A DNA stretch of 64,000 nt from Paracyclopina nana (GCA_019096065.1 JAGUCH010000001.1:16182001-16246000), one strand, 5' to 3'. Positions 48,463 to 60,552 are shown, counted from the first letter of the stretch. Made by a program: numbers and translations. The notes: generated from the letters alone by a model not told the origin.

Positions 48463-50754
48463 TCATCTCGATTTGCTGGCGAAATGGCGCTCGATGTCAG
48501 CCAAGGATTTTCCTTTGGTTTCCGGCAAGAAAAAGTAGACAAAAATGGTGGCGATGATGCAGTTGACGGCGTAGATCCAGAACACCCCCCAATAGCCAAC
48601 CGAGGCCTCCAGAACGTTGAACAATTTCAAAGTTAAAAACGTGTTCAGAAGGTTGAAGCTGGAACGAAAAAGCGGCCGGGTAATTTAGATCGATTGCGTG
48701 GTCGCAAGAAAAATTGTCCTCGCAGGAAAATGGCTAAAACCGAGGAACTCCACGTCACCGTTTGAAGTTCCAGAAAGGTTAACAATGCCTGGAATAAACC
48801 TCGTAACCATGATGATTACCTGGAAGCGATGCCGCCCAAAAGGTTCTTGTAGCGGGCGGGCAACAGTTCGCCCATGAGCAAAAACGGAATGCAGGCGAAC
48901 CCGATGGAATAGCCGATCATGAAAACGATGAGACAGGTCAATGGGACGGGAGAGAGGTCGACCTCCACGTTCGAGTTGTAGATGGCGTAAAAGTAAGCCC
49001 CGAGGGCGGCCAACGAAGCGGCCATGACGCTTCCGGACACCATGAGCAAGATCCTCCTGCCAGCCTTGTCCACCAGGAAAATGGACACTGAAAAGAAACG
49101 TGGTTCGAGATCCGGCATCGCGTCAATTTGAAGGTCTTACGGGCCGTGGCGACGAGCTGGGTGAGGCCGACAATGTTGGTAGCCAAGTGGGAGCTCATGG
49201 AAATCTTGGCCGCCAAGAAGATGTTGACGGTGTTGAAGATGACCACGTTGACGCCCGACCACTGCTGGGTGATCATGAGCATCATGGAGATGCCGAAAGG
49301 CACCATGGTCTTTTTGGCCCACAGCTCATGCTTCGGAGGTTCCTCGCTAAATAGAGGAGAAGAAGAGATTGGCGCGCGGTCAGTGGCTTTCGGTCGGGGG
49401 GCTTTCAACTTAATCAATTTCAAATCACCTCGGCTCGTCGGGTTTTGTAATAAGGTACCTTTTTTCCGCCTCCGCGGCCTTCGCCTCCGCGTCCGTCATC
49501 TTCGGGTCGTTCTGGTTGATCTCCACCTTCGCGGCCTCGTTTTTGAGCCAACGCGAGGATTTTTGGGCCTCTTCCAAGAGCCCCTTGTTTTTCAGCCACA
49601 CGGGGCTCTCGGGCATGAAAAACATGGCGGCGAGGCCGGCGAAGGGCAAAATGGAGCAGGCGTAGGCCAAAATGTACCAGTTCATGAAGGCCCCCATGAG
49701 ATAGGTGACGGAGATGCCGAACGCCATGAACATGGCGGGGAACGAGCCCAAAAAGCCGCGAATTTGCGGCGAAGCGCATTCCGACACCTGCAATACGCAT
49801 ATACTATACTATATAGGTATATACGTATTAGAGTAGACCAAAATTCACGCGTGCCCATTTTTTACCTTCATTTACTGCAATGTTGTAGACTATATGAGCA
49901 GTTCCCGGTGAGGGTGGATTAAACCGGCGCAAGTACAGTTTCGGTATTAAAGGGGATAGAGTACGCTTTAAAATGACATCAGACCACCAAACTTTGTCGT
50001 GATGACGGCTGGCATTTAAAGGTTGTGAAAAAATGATTTTGCGTCTCTTTTTTAGTTTATGGCTACTGCATAATGCTTAGCTATTTTTGCCGCGCTGCTA
50101 AAAAAGAAGATCGTGACGCTCCCATTCTGCCAGTCTTTTTGAAATTGAACCTTTTGAGTCCAATAAAGAAAGGAACCCGATCGAAAATTCGCTCAATCAC
50201 GTCTCGATGAAGGAAAGAAGGCCTTACGTATAAGTTGGCTGCGGGAACGGTGAAGCCGACGGCAATGCCAGTTAAAGATCTTGCGGCAACGAAAACGCCG
50301 TAGTACTCGTGCAGGGAAGAAGTGGCCAGCACCAAAAACATGGATCCGAACACAAATTGGGCAATCATCAGGGTCTTCTTTCGGCCGAGCCATTGCAGGA
50401 AAATGCTGGCCACGAGAGCAGACGGAATGGCGCCTATGGGCGGTCCACTGGCTGAAATAGACACGCATAGATGGCGCTCTTTCGCGTTGAAAAATCCCTA
50501 TTCCTACTGATCCAAGAAGCGGCCTCTTTGCTCATGGGGGCATAGCTGAGGCTGTTGTTGAGGCCGTCGGAGCCTTGGAGGCTGGGAATGCCGGGCGAGG
50601 CCCACCCTCGCACCTCACCAAGAACAAAGAACGACATTGAGGCAGAAACGGCCGCCAGAGCCTATTAAAAGCGATTATTTAATGCCATTGTCACGATAGC
50701 GTTGCCCGTCATTCTTACTTGAGTAGCATAGGATGAAACAGGCCTTGACTCCAT
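48463..50754 (-). CDS. MFS sugar transporter, Tret1/GLUT-like, 480 aa, 7 exons
   Basis: Exons (minus): 50,754-50,719; 50,661-50,508; 50,451-50,228; 49,787-49,429; 49,346-49,141; 49,087-48,820; 48,658-48,463. They sum to 1,443 bases, phases agree at all six GT-AG junctions, and five introns are 53-161 bp, one 440 bp. Family signatures are in order: LQWLGRKKTL between helices 2 and 3, RSLTGIAVGF, a junction rebuilding a SECASPQIRG-type loop, PESPVWL after helix 6, QQWSGVNVVIFNTVNIF in helix 7, VDKAGRRILL, and PETKGKSL at the end. These define the SLC2-type facilitative transporters of the plasma membrane; arthropod Tret1 trehalose transporters are the closest pattern I know. Twelve helices fit the 480-residue length. 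Substrate (trehalose or glucose) cannot be told from sequence alone. The Met start sits in a Kozak-like AACCATGG. Confidence 0.95.
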
Positions 50755-52602
50755 GGTTGGTTTCCTCAATCCCTAAAGAAAATAATTGGTGTGAAGTTGG
50801 CCACTGGCAAACGCGAAATGGAGGCATCTATCATCTAGGCATGCTCTTTTATGCAGTACGCTTTTAAGTTTTTTTACATCATCAAAGTAGCTTTAAAAAC
50901 CGGAAGGTAATATCTTGAAAAAGAGGATTCATCATCACCCATAAATTGCCGGCTCGATGCCAATCAGAACTGCTTTTCAAGCTGATGATGGCTGTTTAAA
51001 AATAGACTCTTGGAAGCAACCAGGCTTTTTTCTTAAAATAAAAAATCCTCTTTAAAAAATGAAATTCCGGGTAGCGGCTCTAAAAAGTTTCCTTCCCATC
51101 AAGCATTGTTGAATTAGTTCAAGAGAAGTTCTTACCTTTCGTTGCTCTAATATGCTTTTGCAAAAAGTTGCTAGGCTCTGACAACTTCTCCGAATTAGAG
51201 CTAGAAACACTAATTAGCTGCAGCTGAGCTGGGCCCTGTGTGCGTAGACGAGCGTCAGTTGATGTAATGAAAGCAACGAACAATAGAAATAAAAGATATG
51301 CTATACTAACTTGAGCGTTGCGCGTCTTGCCTCAAACTGAGGTGTTGCTTCTTTACTTCAGCTCATATTATAAGAAGCACACACACGCACAACATATCTT
51401 TTTGCGCGCAGGTTCACCCGGAAGCATTTTGTTACGTAAGCGCCAGTTTATTCCAGTGATGCTCCCTGCAAAGATTTTTTAACTGGCTCCTGCTTACCTT
51501 CTTCGCAAAGCTATAATCAGTAGGAATTGAATTAGGGCGCTGACAAAGCTTTTTAAGGCCTTATCTGATAATATGGCTGGATTTGCAGCACTTCTAGAGC
51601 ATCATAATAAATGTGAGGTTATTTTTTCATCATGCAATAAGCTCTTGAAAAAACACTAAAGCCAGGCTAAAAATGTTGTTGAATTCAAGCTACACTCAAA
51701 ATCACTCAAAATATCTGAGCAATCAGCAGCCCAATTGCACAACGCTCAAAAGAAAATGCTCCGATAAATCGACAAACTGTGATCTAAAACCTGTATTTTA
51801 CGTACAAGAGATAATATGCATTCAGCAAAAAAATCGTTTATGTCATCATCATCTTCAATATCAAATCAATACTTTTTTGTACCAGATATAAACCTCGGAG
51901 CCCATTACATGACTTTTCAAATAATTGCTCAACTTGCGCGGAGATGAAATAAGATGCGGGCAGTTGCGTTAGTATATAATATGCTAGCTTTCACTAATGT
52001 CAAAAATTCAGCCAACAATTTTCCTCAACTTTGAGGAAAATATCACAGTTCTAGCGGTACCTGGTAATTTCAATTTTCATCTTTCCAAAGAATGAGTACT
52101 TTTGTTTAATAAAAAACCTCATTTACCCTTGGCCTTATGGTAACCGATAACCGGGAGCAAAAGCCAGTTATTGCTTATAAGCGATAACTTAGTAGGCATT
52201 TGGCCAAGACGATTTGTCTTTGGTAGCTAGTTTTATTATGCCAATTATCATACTAGCCTAGTGTAACGGTAATTGGGTACGCCTTCAAAAGGGCATCTCG
52301 TGAAAAAGTGACAAAGAATACCTGAATTAATACGGACACAATATTGACACCGATTATTTGCCATTATTTTGCATCTCATAGTCAGAATGAACTAATTAGA
52401 TATTTTTAAATATAACTTAAGCGCTAAGAAATCTCCCTTAGCTTTTGCAGTATGTTTTTTTTTTTTTTATTTTCCACACACTCGCATTTACTCTCACCAA
52501 GAAAAAATATTTTAAGGAAATTACGAATTCCAGCAAAGAATACTATTGTGGGGAGTGAGGCTCCACTGGAGATTCGCAATTTCGCAGGAAAATACTCTAG
52601 TA
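50755..52602. other. Intergenic: upstream of the transporter, downstream of the esterase
   Basis: No supportable gene. A probable poly(A) signal for the esterase gene, AATAAA (complement of 52,466-52,471), lies about 130 bases past its stop codon inside a T-rich run. Part of the transporter 5' UTR may begin near 50,775, where a CTTTAG acceptor-like site lies. Confidence 0.55.
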
Positions 52603-55600
52603 CTAAAGAGGAAAATAGGTTTGATTTTCTTCACGGTTGGTAACAACAGCCGGCTCAATTTCGACTCTTTTGCGCAAAATATTTTTGGCTCTGTAAGGGA
52701 TGTCCCTAAAATAGCCTTTGGTGCCGTGATTACTCATTGCAAAAGGATCATATACGCCGGGCTTCCAAGTTGGCATTCGCGTTGGTTTTCTTATCACTTT
52801 TTTCGAAGTTGTTGTCGTAGTAGTAGTTGTAGTACTAGTGGACGTGGTCGTTACAGTTGAAGTGGAAGCTGTTGTCGATGTTGAGACTGGATTAACCAGA
52901 ACGGGATCATCACCAGATTTGTCAGAGTTGTAAATGTGCCAGGCCTCTATGCCATCAATTGGCCCAATCTGTATCTCTGGATTTCGCACTCCCATCCTGA
53001 AACTCACCTGGGTGCTTTGGTTGGGAATGAACTGAATGTCCAGAGGTCTTCCAGCCATTTTGGTGATTGTGGCAGTCGAGCTCTGTTGCACAACTTTATA
53101 GCTTTCGTCATCAAAGTCAGCATACAGCTCAGATTTCTTACGCAAAGACTCCACTGCATTTAATTGGTTTATGCTTGCTTGAGCCTTGCGAATTTTTGGT
53201 GGCATGGTACTTGCAGAGGTTGTTGTTGATGTAGATGCTGTTGTAGTTGAAGAACCACGTGGCTTTGTTGTGGATACACGTGGTTTTTCAGTTGCCTTAA
53301 GTGGCTGAAATTGCAAAGTCTCCTCTTGATTCTTGGCGCATTCTTCGGAAGTCAAGTCCATCAATTTGGGCAGGAGATTGTTCCAAAATGCGCAGTTTTC
53401 TTCCAGATCTTCATGAATGATGGTGAACATTGTGTTCTCATTCGCGTTATCGATTTTCAAGACGTGTTTGCTCTTGAATTTGTATTGGGGCCAGCCGATT
53501 TGGTGGCTTAAGTCTCTTTGAGGACCATTTGGATTACTGGAGAAAAAAATCAAGGGATTATCGATGTTGCTTACCAAAATCTGATATTGACTGCGCAAGA
53601 CGTATTTCATAAGCCAAGATTTTGCCTTAACAATAAAGCTAGCTGAACAGCTCCATAGCATATACATTATTGTGAACCTCGTTAGGTAAAATATATTGGT
53701 AACTCATGACCTAAGGGTAAAATATTGCCAAGAGACTTCTCATGTGTCCTACGCTTTCTTAAGTACAATTACTTGTTACATAAAATCATAAACTTAATCT
53801 TGCGGCTGTTTAACCTAGCTTTTCGTTCTTGTAACATTTTTTTCTTCCACAGAACTGAGTATTTTTGGAGAAAATGACTAATTCACATAACGTGAACGAA
53901 AGCAGATAGAAATCATGTCATAATGTAAATTACCCATGTTGAGCAAATTTGGCCCATGTGTCCATCATGAAGACAGAAACCAACTTGTCTTTATCGGGAA
54001 AGTTGCTGTGGGAAGCCAGAGGCCTCCCAAATACATAATCGAACTCTTCTCCATGATTGACACCACTCCACTGAGGCCACGTGTCAAAGGGATTTCGCGC
54101 AGCAAATCGGTACTTGAATATGCTCGTGGTTGAAGCCCTTGACAGCGTTTCTGTCACGTGATCCACGGGACAAGCATAATGCCAGTCTGAAACGAGCCTC
54201 TGGAGGCCCTGGAAACGCACGAGGTTGTCATCCGGATTTGCCCAATTTGTGTATTGAAACCTAATGGCCTCAACGATCTGAAATGAAGCATGGGTTTACT
54301 CGAGTTTTACGATTCGGGATAATACACCAATTAATAAGAATGAAGAATGCGCACAAGATAAAAAAACAAGCGTTGTACTATCGAAAATGACTCTTATTTT
54401 TCAAAAAATGCCTAAAAAGTAAAGAGGAATATTTAATTTTGACTGGTTTCGCTATTTGTTATTTTTAAACAATTTGTTTACGTTTTGAGATATCGCGCAA
54501 GTGAGGCGCTTTGCTACGTTGTAAATTCAAAAAAGGCCAAAAATAAGAAAAAAAGCCATCAGCTTGAAGTTAGTGAAGTGGGATCAAGATAGTAACTCTG
54601 GGTACATATTATCTAGCTGAATTGCTGAAATGAGAGCATTGCTCAATCCATTTTTCTGACTTTTCTCGGAAAACTTTTATCCAACTTCGGTCCAAAATAG
54701 AATCTTTTTATCTTATTAGGCTTGAGACATTTCAGATACTTATTAGTTCCCTACTCCAATACTTTCTGGGAAAGGTTCATGGCACAACCGTTGAGCAATC
54801 AGCAAAAAAACCTTCCCTCTTTTAAACAAACGTGGAAACTTCCCATTGCAGCCTCAAGACTTCCTGATTAGGGAAGTGCTGTGCAACCTCAAGAAATTAA
54901 GTACAGCCGTACTCTCACATGTAACTAAGTAAGTACAATGCTAGTATGGAATTGTCACTTGAAACTTACCCTGGGTGGGAAATATGAGAACATTTTACTG
55001 ACAGCCTCATCAAAGTCATTATTTTCCAGTTGTGGCTTTGTCAACTCCCAATTGGGGAAGAACTGAGGTAAAAAGTACATGAGGGCCTTGGATCCTTCAT
55101 CCTCATTTGTGCCAACCAAGATCTGGCAATTTTTCAGCCTCTCAGCCAGCCTTGGCAGGAGCTTTGAAGGCTCCATTTGAAGCACTTGTCCATCCGAGGT
55201 GGGGACAAATGGCTGGTAATTTATCCCCGGCCTGGACACAACGCCCAACTCTTTATTGAGGATCTCTTCAGAGCTTTTGCTCAAAAGGCATTGAATGACC
55301 TCAGACTTGGATGTTGAGGCTGAGGTTGGACAGCCCACCAAAGAGGCCAAATTCAGGGCTCTTCTAAAGGCCTCTCTTGGCTCCACATAAGACCAGGGGT
55401 GTTGGATCCCTGATGACTGCAATATCGCCCTGTGAATGCCCAACTTGGAGTTGGTCATCGCCAACAAGGCGAGCACTCCGCCAGAATCCTGCCCAAAAAG
55501 GGTGATTTTATTTGGATCCCCTCCAAAGGCAGCAATGTTGGTTTTGATCCACGTGAGAGCTTGCTGCTGATCAAGTATGCCAACATTTCCAGGAGCTTGG

Positions 55601-56330
55601 TCATCATTAAGAAACAGAAATCCGAAGCTTCCAAGACGGTATTGAATTGATACCACGATGACCTTTGGAGAAAATTAGCGATTCCAATCAACTGTTCACT
55701 GGAATTAATTACCTGGCCAGATGAAGCCAGTTCTCTTGGGTCTGGTGTCCAGCCTTCATCCAAAGCTGGTCCACGATTCAGAGAGGAGCCAGCTGAGAAT
55801 CCTCCTCCATGAAGCCAAACCATGACAGGTAGACCTTTGCCAATGATGTTCGCCTCATGCAGCCTGCTTCCCTTTTCATATACCCTCACTTGAATGTCGG
55901 GAACAAATACGTTCAAGTACAAGCAGTCTTCACTGGGTGGCATGGTTGGCTGGGCAGCTTGAGCACCTTCAAAGTCACCTTCAAAAAAGAGGTCTGGCCT
56001 TTGCATGCAGCTCGGAGGCTGGGTGTCAGCTGGCCTCACTCCGGACCAGCTAAGTGGTTCCAGGGGAGGTTTGAACCTCAACTCATTGATTGGTGCCCGG
56101 GCATATGGAACACCCAGGAATGAAGACACTGTTTTGTTGCTGGAGGTCTCCAAGGTGATGCCCAAGAGCAAACCTTGATGAGTTTGGGCCAATAATGGAG
56201 GTCTGGATGTAATCTGATCGTCCTCTGCCAAAGCCAAGGTAGGAAAATCCGTTAAATTGAAGGAGGCCACAAAATTGGCCTTGCAGATTGCCAAAAGGAT
56301 CACTGGTAGAATATGGTTGTAGTACTTCAT
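52603..56330 (-). CDS. Secreted carboxylesterase/cholinesterase-like protein, Asp at nucleophile site, 862 aa
   Basis: Exons (minus): 56,330-55,713; 55,662-54,970; 54,277-53,934; 53,536-52,603, joined in phase at GT-AG sites. Signal peptide at 1-23. The alpha/beta-hydrolase domain spans roughly 45-605: FLGVPYARAP, EDCLYLNVFVP, oxyanion-hole HGGGFSAGSS, the VIVVSIQYRLGSFGF strand rebuilt across intron 1, GNVGILDQQQAL, then GQDSGG where active enzymes have GESAGG. Asp265 therefore replaces the catalytic Ser, while Glu395 (NEDEGS) and His512 (GVNHGEEFDYVFG) are kept. The domain ends at CAFWNNLLPKL. An extra C-terminal tail of about 250 residues follows, with two Thr/Ser-rich mucin-like runs around a non-repetitive segment and no membrane helix. 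Serine-less members of this family (neuroligin, neurotactin, glutactin types) act in adhesion or the matrix, so a secreted non-enzymatic role is likely. An Asp-nucleophile activity is possible but less so. Confidence 0.93.
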
Positions 56331-57192
56331 AGCTTCATCTTTATACTGGCCTTAATGTATATTGTGTTGCTGATGATCTGCAATGCGTTTTAAGATTAAT
56401 TTACGTTGCAGCTAATGAACTATGAAACCAGGAAATCAAGGCAGCAGATGCCTACAATTTATGGTGCGATTTTTTTTCATGAGAATCATATTTGCTACCT
56501 TTTTTGGCCTTGGGAGTTTCCAAAAAGTGCCCACCTCTTCGTATAGTTACATTTCCTTTAAAAACGTCACTGTTGCCTTCTTTAATCCGTTTCGTGATAT
56601 GGAGGCAGAGAAACCACTCAAGGGCAACCATCTGCGTTAAGAAAATAGGGCGACAACGAAACACCTGGGTGACCATGTTTAAAACGGGATTTTGTCATGC
56701 ACACTTCATATTTACAGTATTTTTGTCATAATCAGTGCGATTCAACAAAGCTCGTTTCTTCCATTTTCTTTATTTAGATTTTAGGATGAAGCTAGTTTTG
56801 GGAGCACCACTTCCGTTAATAATTTAATCATTGCTATTTTTTGAGAATAGACCTGCGTCTGTCGACTTCTCGGAAAATTTGCCTGAATTTCTTCTATTCT
56901 TTAATGCTTTTGCTATAGAAACGCTTGAACGTTTGTTTAGCTTAGCTAATTAATGAGCTTTGCAATCATGACTTGCTTCTTATTTCCATCATAATTAATT
57001 AAGCAATTTTTCCAATTTGGAAATTACGAAGCAAATGGAACATTAAATGAGGCTCATTGTACTTTTAGCCAGACATAAATTATAGCGTTGCGTGTATTAC
57101 GAATTGGACCACATATTGTAAAATATCTACCCGCAGATTGACGTACAAAATGATTGCATTGTTGCTACGTGGTCGTAAACTATCTTTTTTTT
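56331..57192. other. Intergenic: upstream of the esterase gene
   Basis: No gene supported. A TATAAA sequence lies only about 15 bases before the esterase ATG, too close to act as its TATA box unless translation starts elsewhere, so it is not called as a promoter. Confidence 0.55.
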
Positions 57193-57800
57193 TTACATAA
57201 TTGAGAGTAGGCAAGCCTTTATCGATAAGGCTGGGTGGCATGCCACAAATGCTTGAAAACTGGTCTCAAGATTTTCACTTAGCACCTTGGGGTCATTTCT
57301 TGCCAAGAAAAGTTTTTCAATGTCACCGTCAGTCACTGCTGTGTGATTATCTCCACTATTAGCCCAATCAATCAAAAAGTCTGACAATTGGCCGTTTGAA
57401 AGGGGTAGGATATCACAGTCTTCATGGAAATGACCTCTCACTATTTTCCTGAACATGGACTGCTTTTTTTCTCTCGGGCTCGTACTGAGCCGCTTGAGAG
57501 CTTCCATTTTCACCAAGAATTTGAAGGTATTGATGTCATCTGGATTTTTTGAGTTCAGGTAGTCTTGAAACTTTTTGGCCCATCGGCTCTCATCAATGGT
57601 TTTGTCCACATTCTCCACATCAATGTCACCTTTGAGGCTTTTCAAAAGCTCCTCTATATTTTGCGGTGCAGTCATTGCCTGAAAAGTGATCAGACTTGTT
57701 TAATGTAATTGCCTGATAAGTGATATTGCACAATGTATAATGATTTTTTATAGCTTACCGAATTGCGGCTGCTGCTATTCAAAAAGCACAAGTTTCCCAT
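57193..57800 (-). CDS. RGS-like domain protein with a Met-Gly-Asn start, 175 aa, 2 exons
   Basis: Exon 1 (57,800-57,759) codes MGNLCFLNSSSRNS. An 80-bp GT-AG intron (57,758-57,679) joins it in phase 0 to exon 2 (57,678-57,193). A Met inside exon 2 could be mistaken for the start, but the acceptor TTTTCAG lies just before it. Exon 2 is all-helical in character, and the stretch WAKKFQDYLNSKN followed by TFKFLVKMEALKRL resembles helices of the RGS fold (F..YL...FL.K.E.L), which binds G-alpha subunits or serves as a scaffold in GRKs and axin. The similarity is weak and visual only. The Met-Gly start followed by Cys5 suggests lipid anchoring at the membrane, although Phe6 is unfavourable for myristoylation. 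Role unproven; the gene model is better supported than the family. Confidence 0.75.
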
Positions 57801-58649
57801 TTTGTTTGATACAATAAAATTTTTTGTCAAAACCATGCAAGAATTTATGCCATGGCAAATTCAGCCAGCTCACGCAATGCGAGCTGATTTTCGTGTTGTG
57901 AGTTGAAAATCTTGGAACTCGGCCAAAAGAGAAAGCTAGTTGTGATCACTGTGGTAAAAGAGCAGCAGCTATCTAAAAATCATGACCCTTTCTTTACTTA
58001 CTTAGCGCAAGTGTTTCCACTATGGAGCCGTAGTACCAGGTCTTGACGGGACAGACAGATTGTGTGAGAGGGGGAGGTATTGATGAAACGAGCCGTCATT
58101 TCTTGGGCAAAAGATTTGCCCAGAAATTACTTGCTTGCTATTCTGTCCGATTTTTTATTAGTCTATTTTTGAAGAGGCAGCTAATATTAGCTTGGCGAGG
58201 ATTCAATCATAATTACTTGATGTTTTCAAAATCTAATTTCTTGATTATTCAAAATGCGAGATTTTCAAATATGGGGCTCAAATATGCTCTTTAGCATGAT
58301 TTTCCTTTTAATAGGAACCAAATCAACAACCTCTTTAATTTTGACAAGAATCCAAGCTTGGGCTAAGATTTTGTTCCAGAAATAAGAAAGCTCTGTGGCG
58401 CGATCACACTCTGCCACATGAGACTAATTGAGCTACACGACCCCCGCCAAGAAAGCTTTCACCTCCTTGCCCTTTTTCTGCCAGCTCATTCTCCCTGCCG
58501 CAAATGGCTCCTGCCCCTGCACTACTAATAAGTGGCTTTTCTTGCTTGAAAAGAGGACTAGGCATTTATTGTGAAAATATGACATACATTTATGTATAGC
58601 ATGCTTGCATGCTACCGCACACAGCCAAATTTTGGTACCCATCAAAAGT
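57801..58649. other. Intergenic sequence, upstream of the RGS-like gene
   Basis: No coding gene. Holds the poly(A) signal of the next gene, AATAAA (complement of 58,565-58,570), about 80 bases past its stop codon. No TATA box was seen for the RGS-like gene. Confidence 0.6.
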
Positions 58650-59333
58650 TCAATGGTTGCAGCAAGCAAAAAAGATCTCGTCCACTTCTTCGTCGTTTTC
58701 ATCCTTTTCCTCGGTTTCGCATCTGGAGGAGCTTGACAGCTTGGAAACTACCCTGGGATCGATCTTGGGAAACTTTTCTTGGCTTGTCCTGCTTAAGGCT
58801 CCAGCACGGCTGATCATGTTCTTCTCTTGCACTTCCAAAGCTGTGTTCAAGTTGTTCAAGATTGTGCTCATTTGGATGGAAGCTTGCACGGCAGCAACTA
58901 GGCTAAATTGAGCCTTTGCTTCTAAGTCGTAGCAAATCGGACTGGATAGGCTTGAACATCTTGAAGGGGACATGGATGATCTGCCAGAGTCGACAGACGA
59001 TGAGCCGGACTCTTGCTTTTTTGCTTCCAAAGCTGTGGCCAGCTCTTTTTCAGCCTCCTCAAGCTCTTTGCTGATTCTTCCCAATTCTTGGATTCCCTCG
59101 CTGAGGGAGCCATTGAGAGTGAAAGCTTCTTCTGGACACACCACTCTCAATTCCCGAAGACTTGTTGCTGTCTCGTTCAGCTGCCTCAGGGTCTCGACAT
59201 GTCGGTTTCTGTATGACTTGCAGGTTTTGGGCGATGCCGAATGGCACCTCTTCCTTTCTTTCATGGTCTCAACTGCCAAGAACTTGGTGGTTTTGTTGGA
59301 CACCATCGATGAACCTCTTTCAAACATGGTCAT
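58650..59333 (-). CDS. Coiled-coil protein of unknown function, 227 aa, paralogue 1
   Basis: Single-exon gene. A basic N-terminus is followed by a helical, heptad-like region (about residues 45-105) including LGRISKELEEAEKELATAL, probably a coiled coil. Next comes a Ser-rich linker, and then a conserved C-terminal block (about 130-210) with LSSPICYDLEAKAQFSLVAA and VQEKNMISRAGALSRTSQEK. The end is acidic (EEVDEIF) and finishes CCNH. The C-terminal block is shared closely with the partial gene at 63.68-64.0 kb, so the pair arose by tandem duplication. No signal peptide or membrane helix, so a soluble intracellular protein is likely. I do not recognise the family. Expression signals are good: a TATA box 73 bases before the ATG and AATAAA after the stop. 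Confidence 0.9.
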   Translation of the reverse strand: MTMFERGSSMVSNKTTKFLAVETMKERKRCHSASPKTCKSYRNRHVETLRQLNETATSLRELRVVCPEEAFTLNGSLSEGIQELGRISKELEEAEKELATALEAKKQESGSSSVDSGRSSMSPSRCSSLSSPICYDLEAKAQFSLVAAVQASIQMSTILNNLNTALEVQEKNMISRAGALSRTSQEKFPKIDPRVVSKLSSSSRCETEEKDENDEEVDEIFFACCNH

Positions 59334-59405
59334 GATTCTGTTCCTTGAGTTTGCTTTCAGTGAGTACTGGATGGAGAATGATGGTCACTCAACAAGATTC
59401 TCTGC

Positions 59406-59413
59406 CTTATATA
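59406..59413 (-). promoter_or_regulatory. TATA box of coiled-coil paralogue 1
   Basis: Minus-strand TATATAAG, 73 bases before the ATG at 59,333. This spacing leaves room for a start about 30 bases downstream and a 5' UTR of some 45 bases. Confidence 0.8.
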
Positions 59414-60119
59414 CGAGCACCACCGGATTATGCATCAATAGAGAAGTCTGGTGCGCTGTTAGTTTTAGGCGGAGAGCTTGCTCATTTTTCCGATCTTTGT
59501 TGCGCGTCAACATCAATCAGGTGGGTGGAGATTCAAACGTAAATCCAACGGATCAGCAAAATGACCTAAAACTCGTGGATTTTCCTTAAATGGCATGGCT
59601 TTGCTGGTTTGTGCTTGCATTTTAAACGTAATCATCTATGATACACTACGTTAATTAGACTGCGCTCCTTGAGCTCTTAAGTTGTTATTCTTTTCACTTT
59701 AAGCTACTTACCAACCAGTTTTAACAACATTTTCCAAAATTCCTTTAAAAACACATTAAGTCTCGAGCCTGGATCAATATTGTTTTACTTGCAGCTCGTT
59801 TATTAGCAGAATCCTCGAATTATGTTCCTACCCTTTTTAAAAATGATTAAGAAATAAGAATTATTCGATCGTTGGTAATTTTTTGCCTAAACTCGACTTA
59901 ATTTAATTTCATATTTTTTATTGTGGCTCATTACTTGGTCATAGAATTCTGTTACAGCCCATTTGAAAGAAAAGCTTTGTTTGAAAGACTTTGAAATCTT
60001 AACAAATGCCACTGATCTAAGTGCTATAATCAACTACAAGTTAAATAATGCTGAATGTCTAATGCAAAAGTGAGTAAGCGAAGCAGGCTGAACGGTTCGC
60101 AATTTTTGAGACTCTAATG
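59414..60119. other. Upstream flank of paralogue 1
   Basis: No gene or repeat seen. The sequence beyond the promoter becomes AT-rich and simple. Confidence 0.5.
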
Positions 60120-60552
60120 TCTCGTTCATGTGCAAAGTTGCTTTTCGGAAAATAAAAAATTGACATAAGGCAAAGGAGTTTTGCTATCAAACCACTTAAG
60201 AAGGACTTCTCAACTAGTTGAACCAGGAATCGAGTTAACAAATTTAGGGCAAAATTCAGAAAAACTTTGATTATTTCAGCTGTATCTTAGATGTAATAAC
60301 TCTGCAATTTTTGAGTTGATTCATATGAATTTGTGTGATACATATTGATTCAGAAGTAACCAGTTTGGCACTGAAATTGAATTAAGCTTAGTGAGTGTTT
60401 ACTTTTCAATAGTCTTATAATTGACCCGATTTTTCAAAAGTGTTAGCATCAGCAGAAGTTTACTTTTGTGTTTGTCATAAGACAATTTTTCTCCTTTCGG
60501 TACGGCGTTCGGCGTGCATTATCGTAAGGAATTTGGGAGCACATGAACGGGA
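60120..60552. mobile_element. 433-bp TIR element, copy 2
   Basis: Same length and orientation as the copy at 9,157-9,589, with differences scattered along it. The right end GCACATGAACGGGA followed by TA is intact. The left end reads TCTCGTTCATGTGC, one base changed from copy 1, and the TA flank has been lost. Non-autonomous. Confidence 0.88.

Noticed and set aside
56341-56352. TATAAA just before the esterase ATG
   Set aside because: Too close to the start codon to place transcription start upstream of it.
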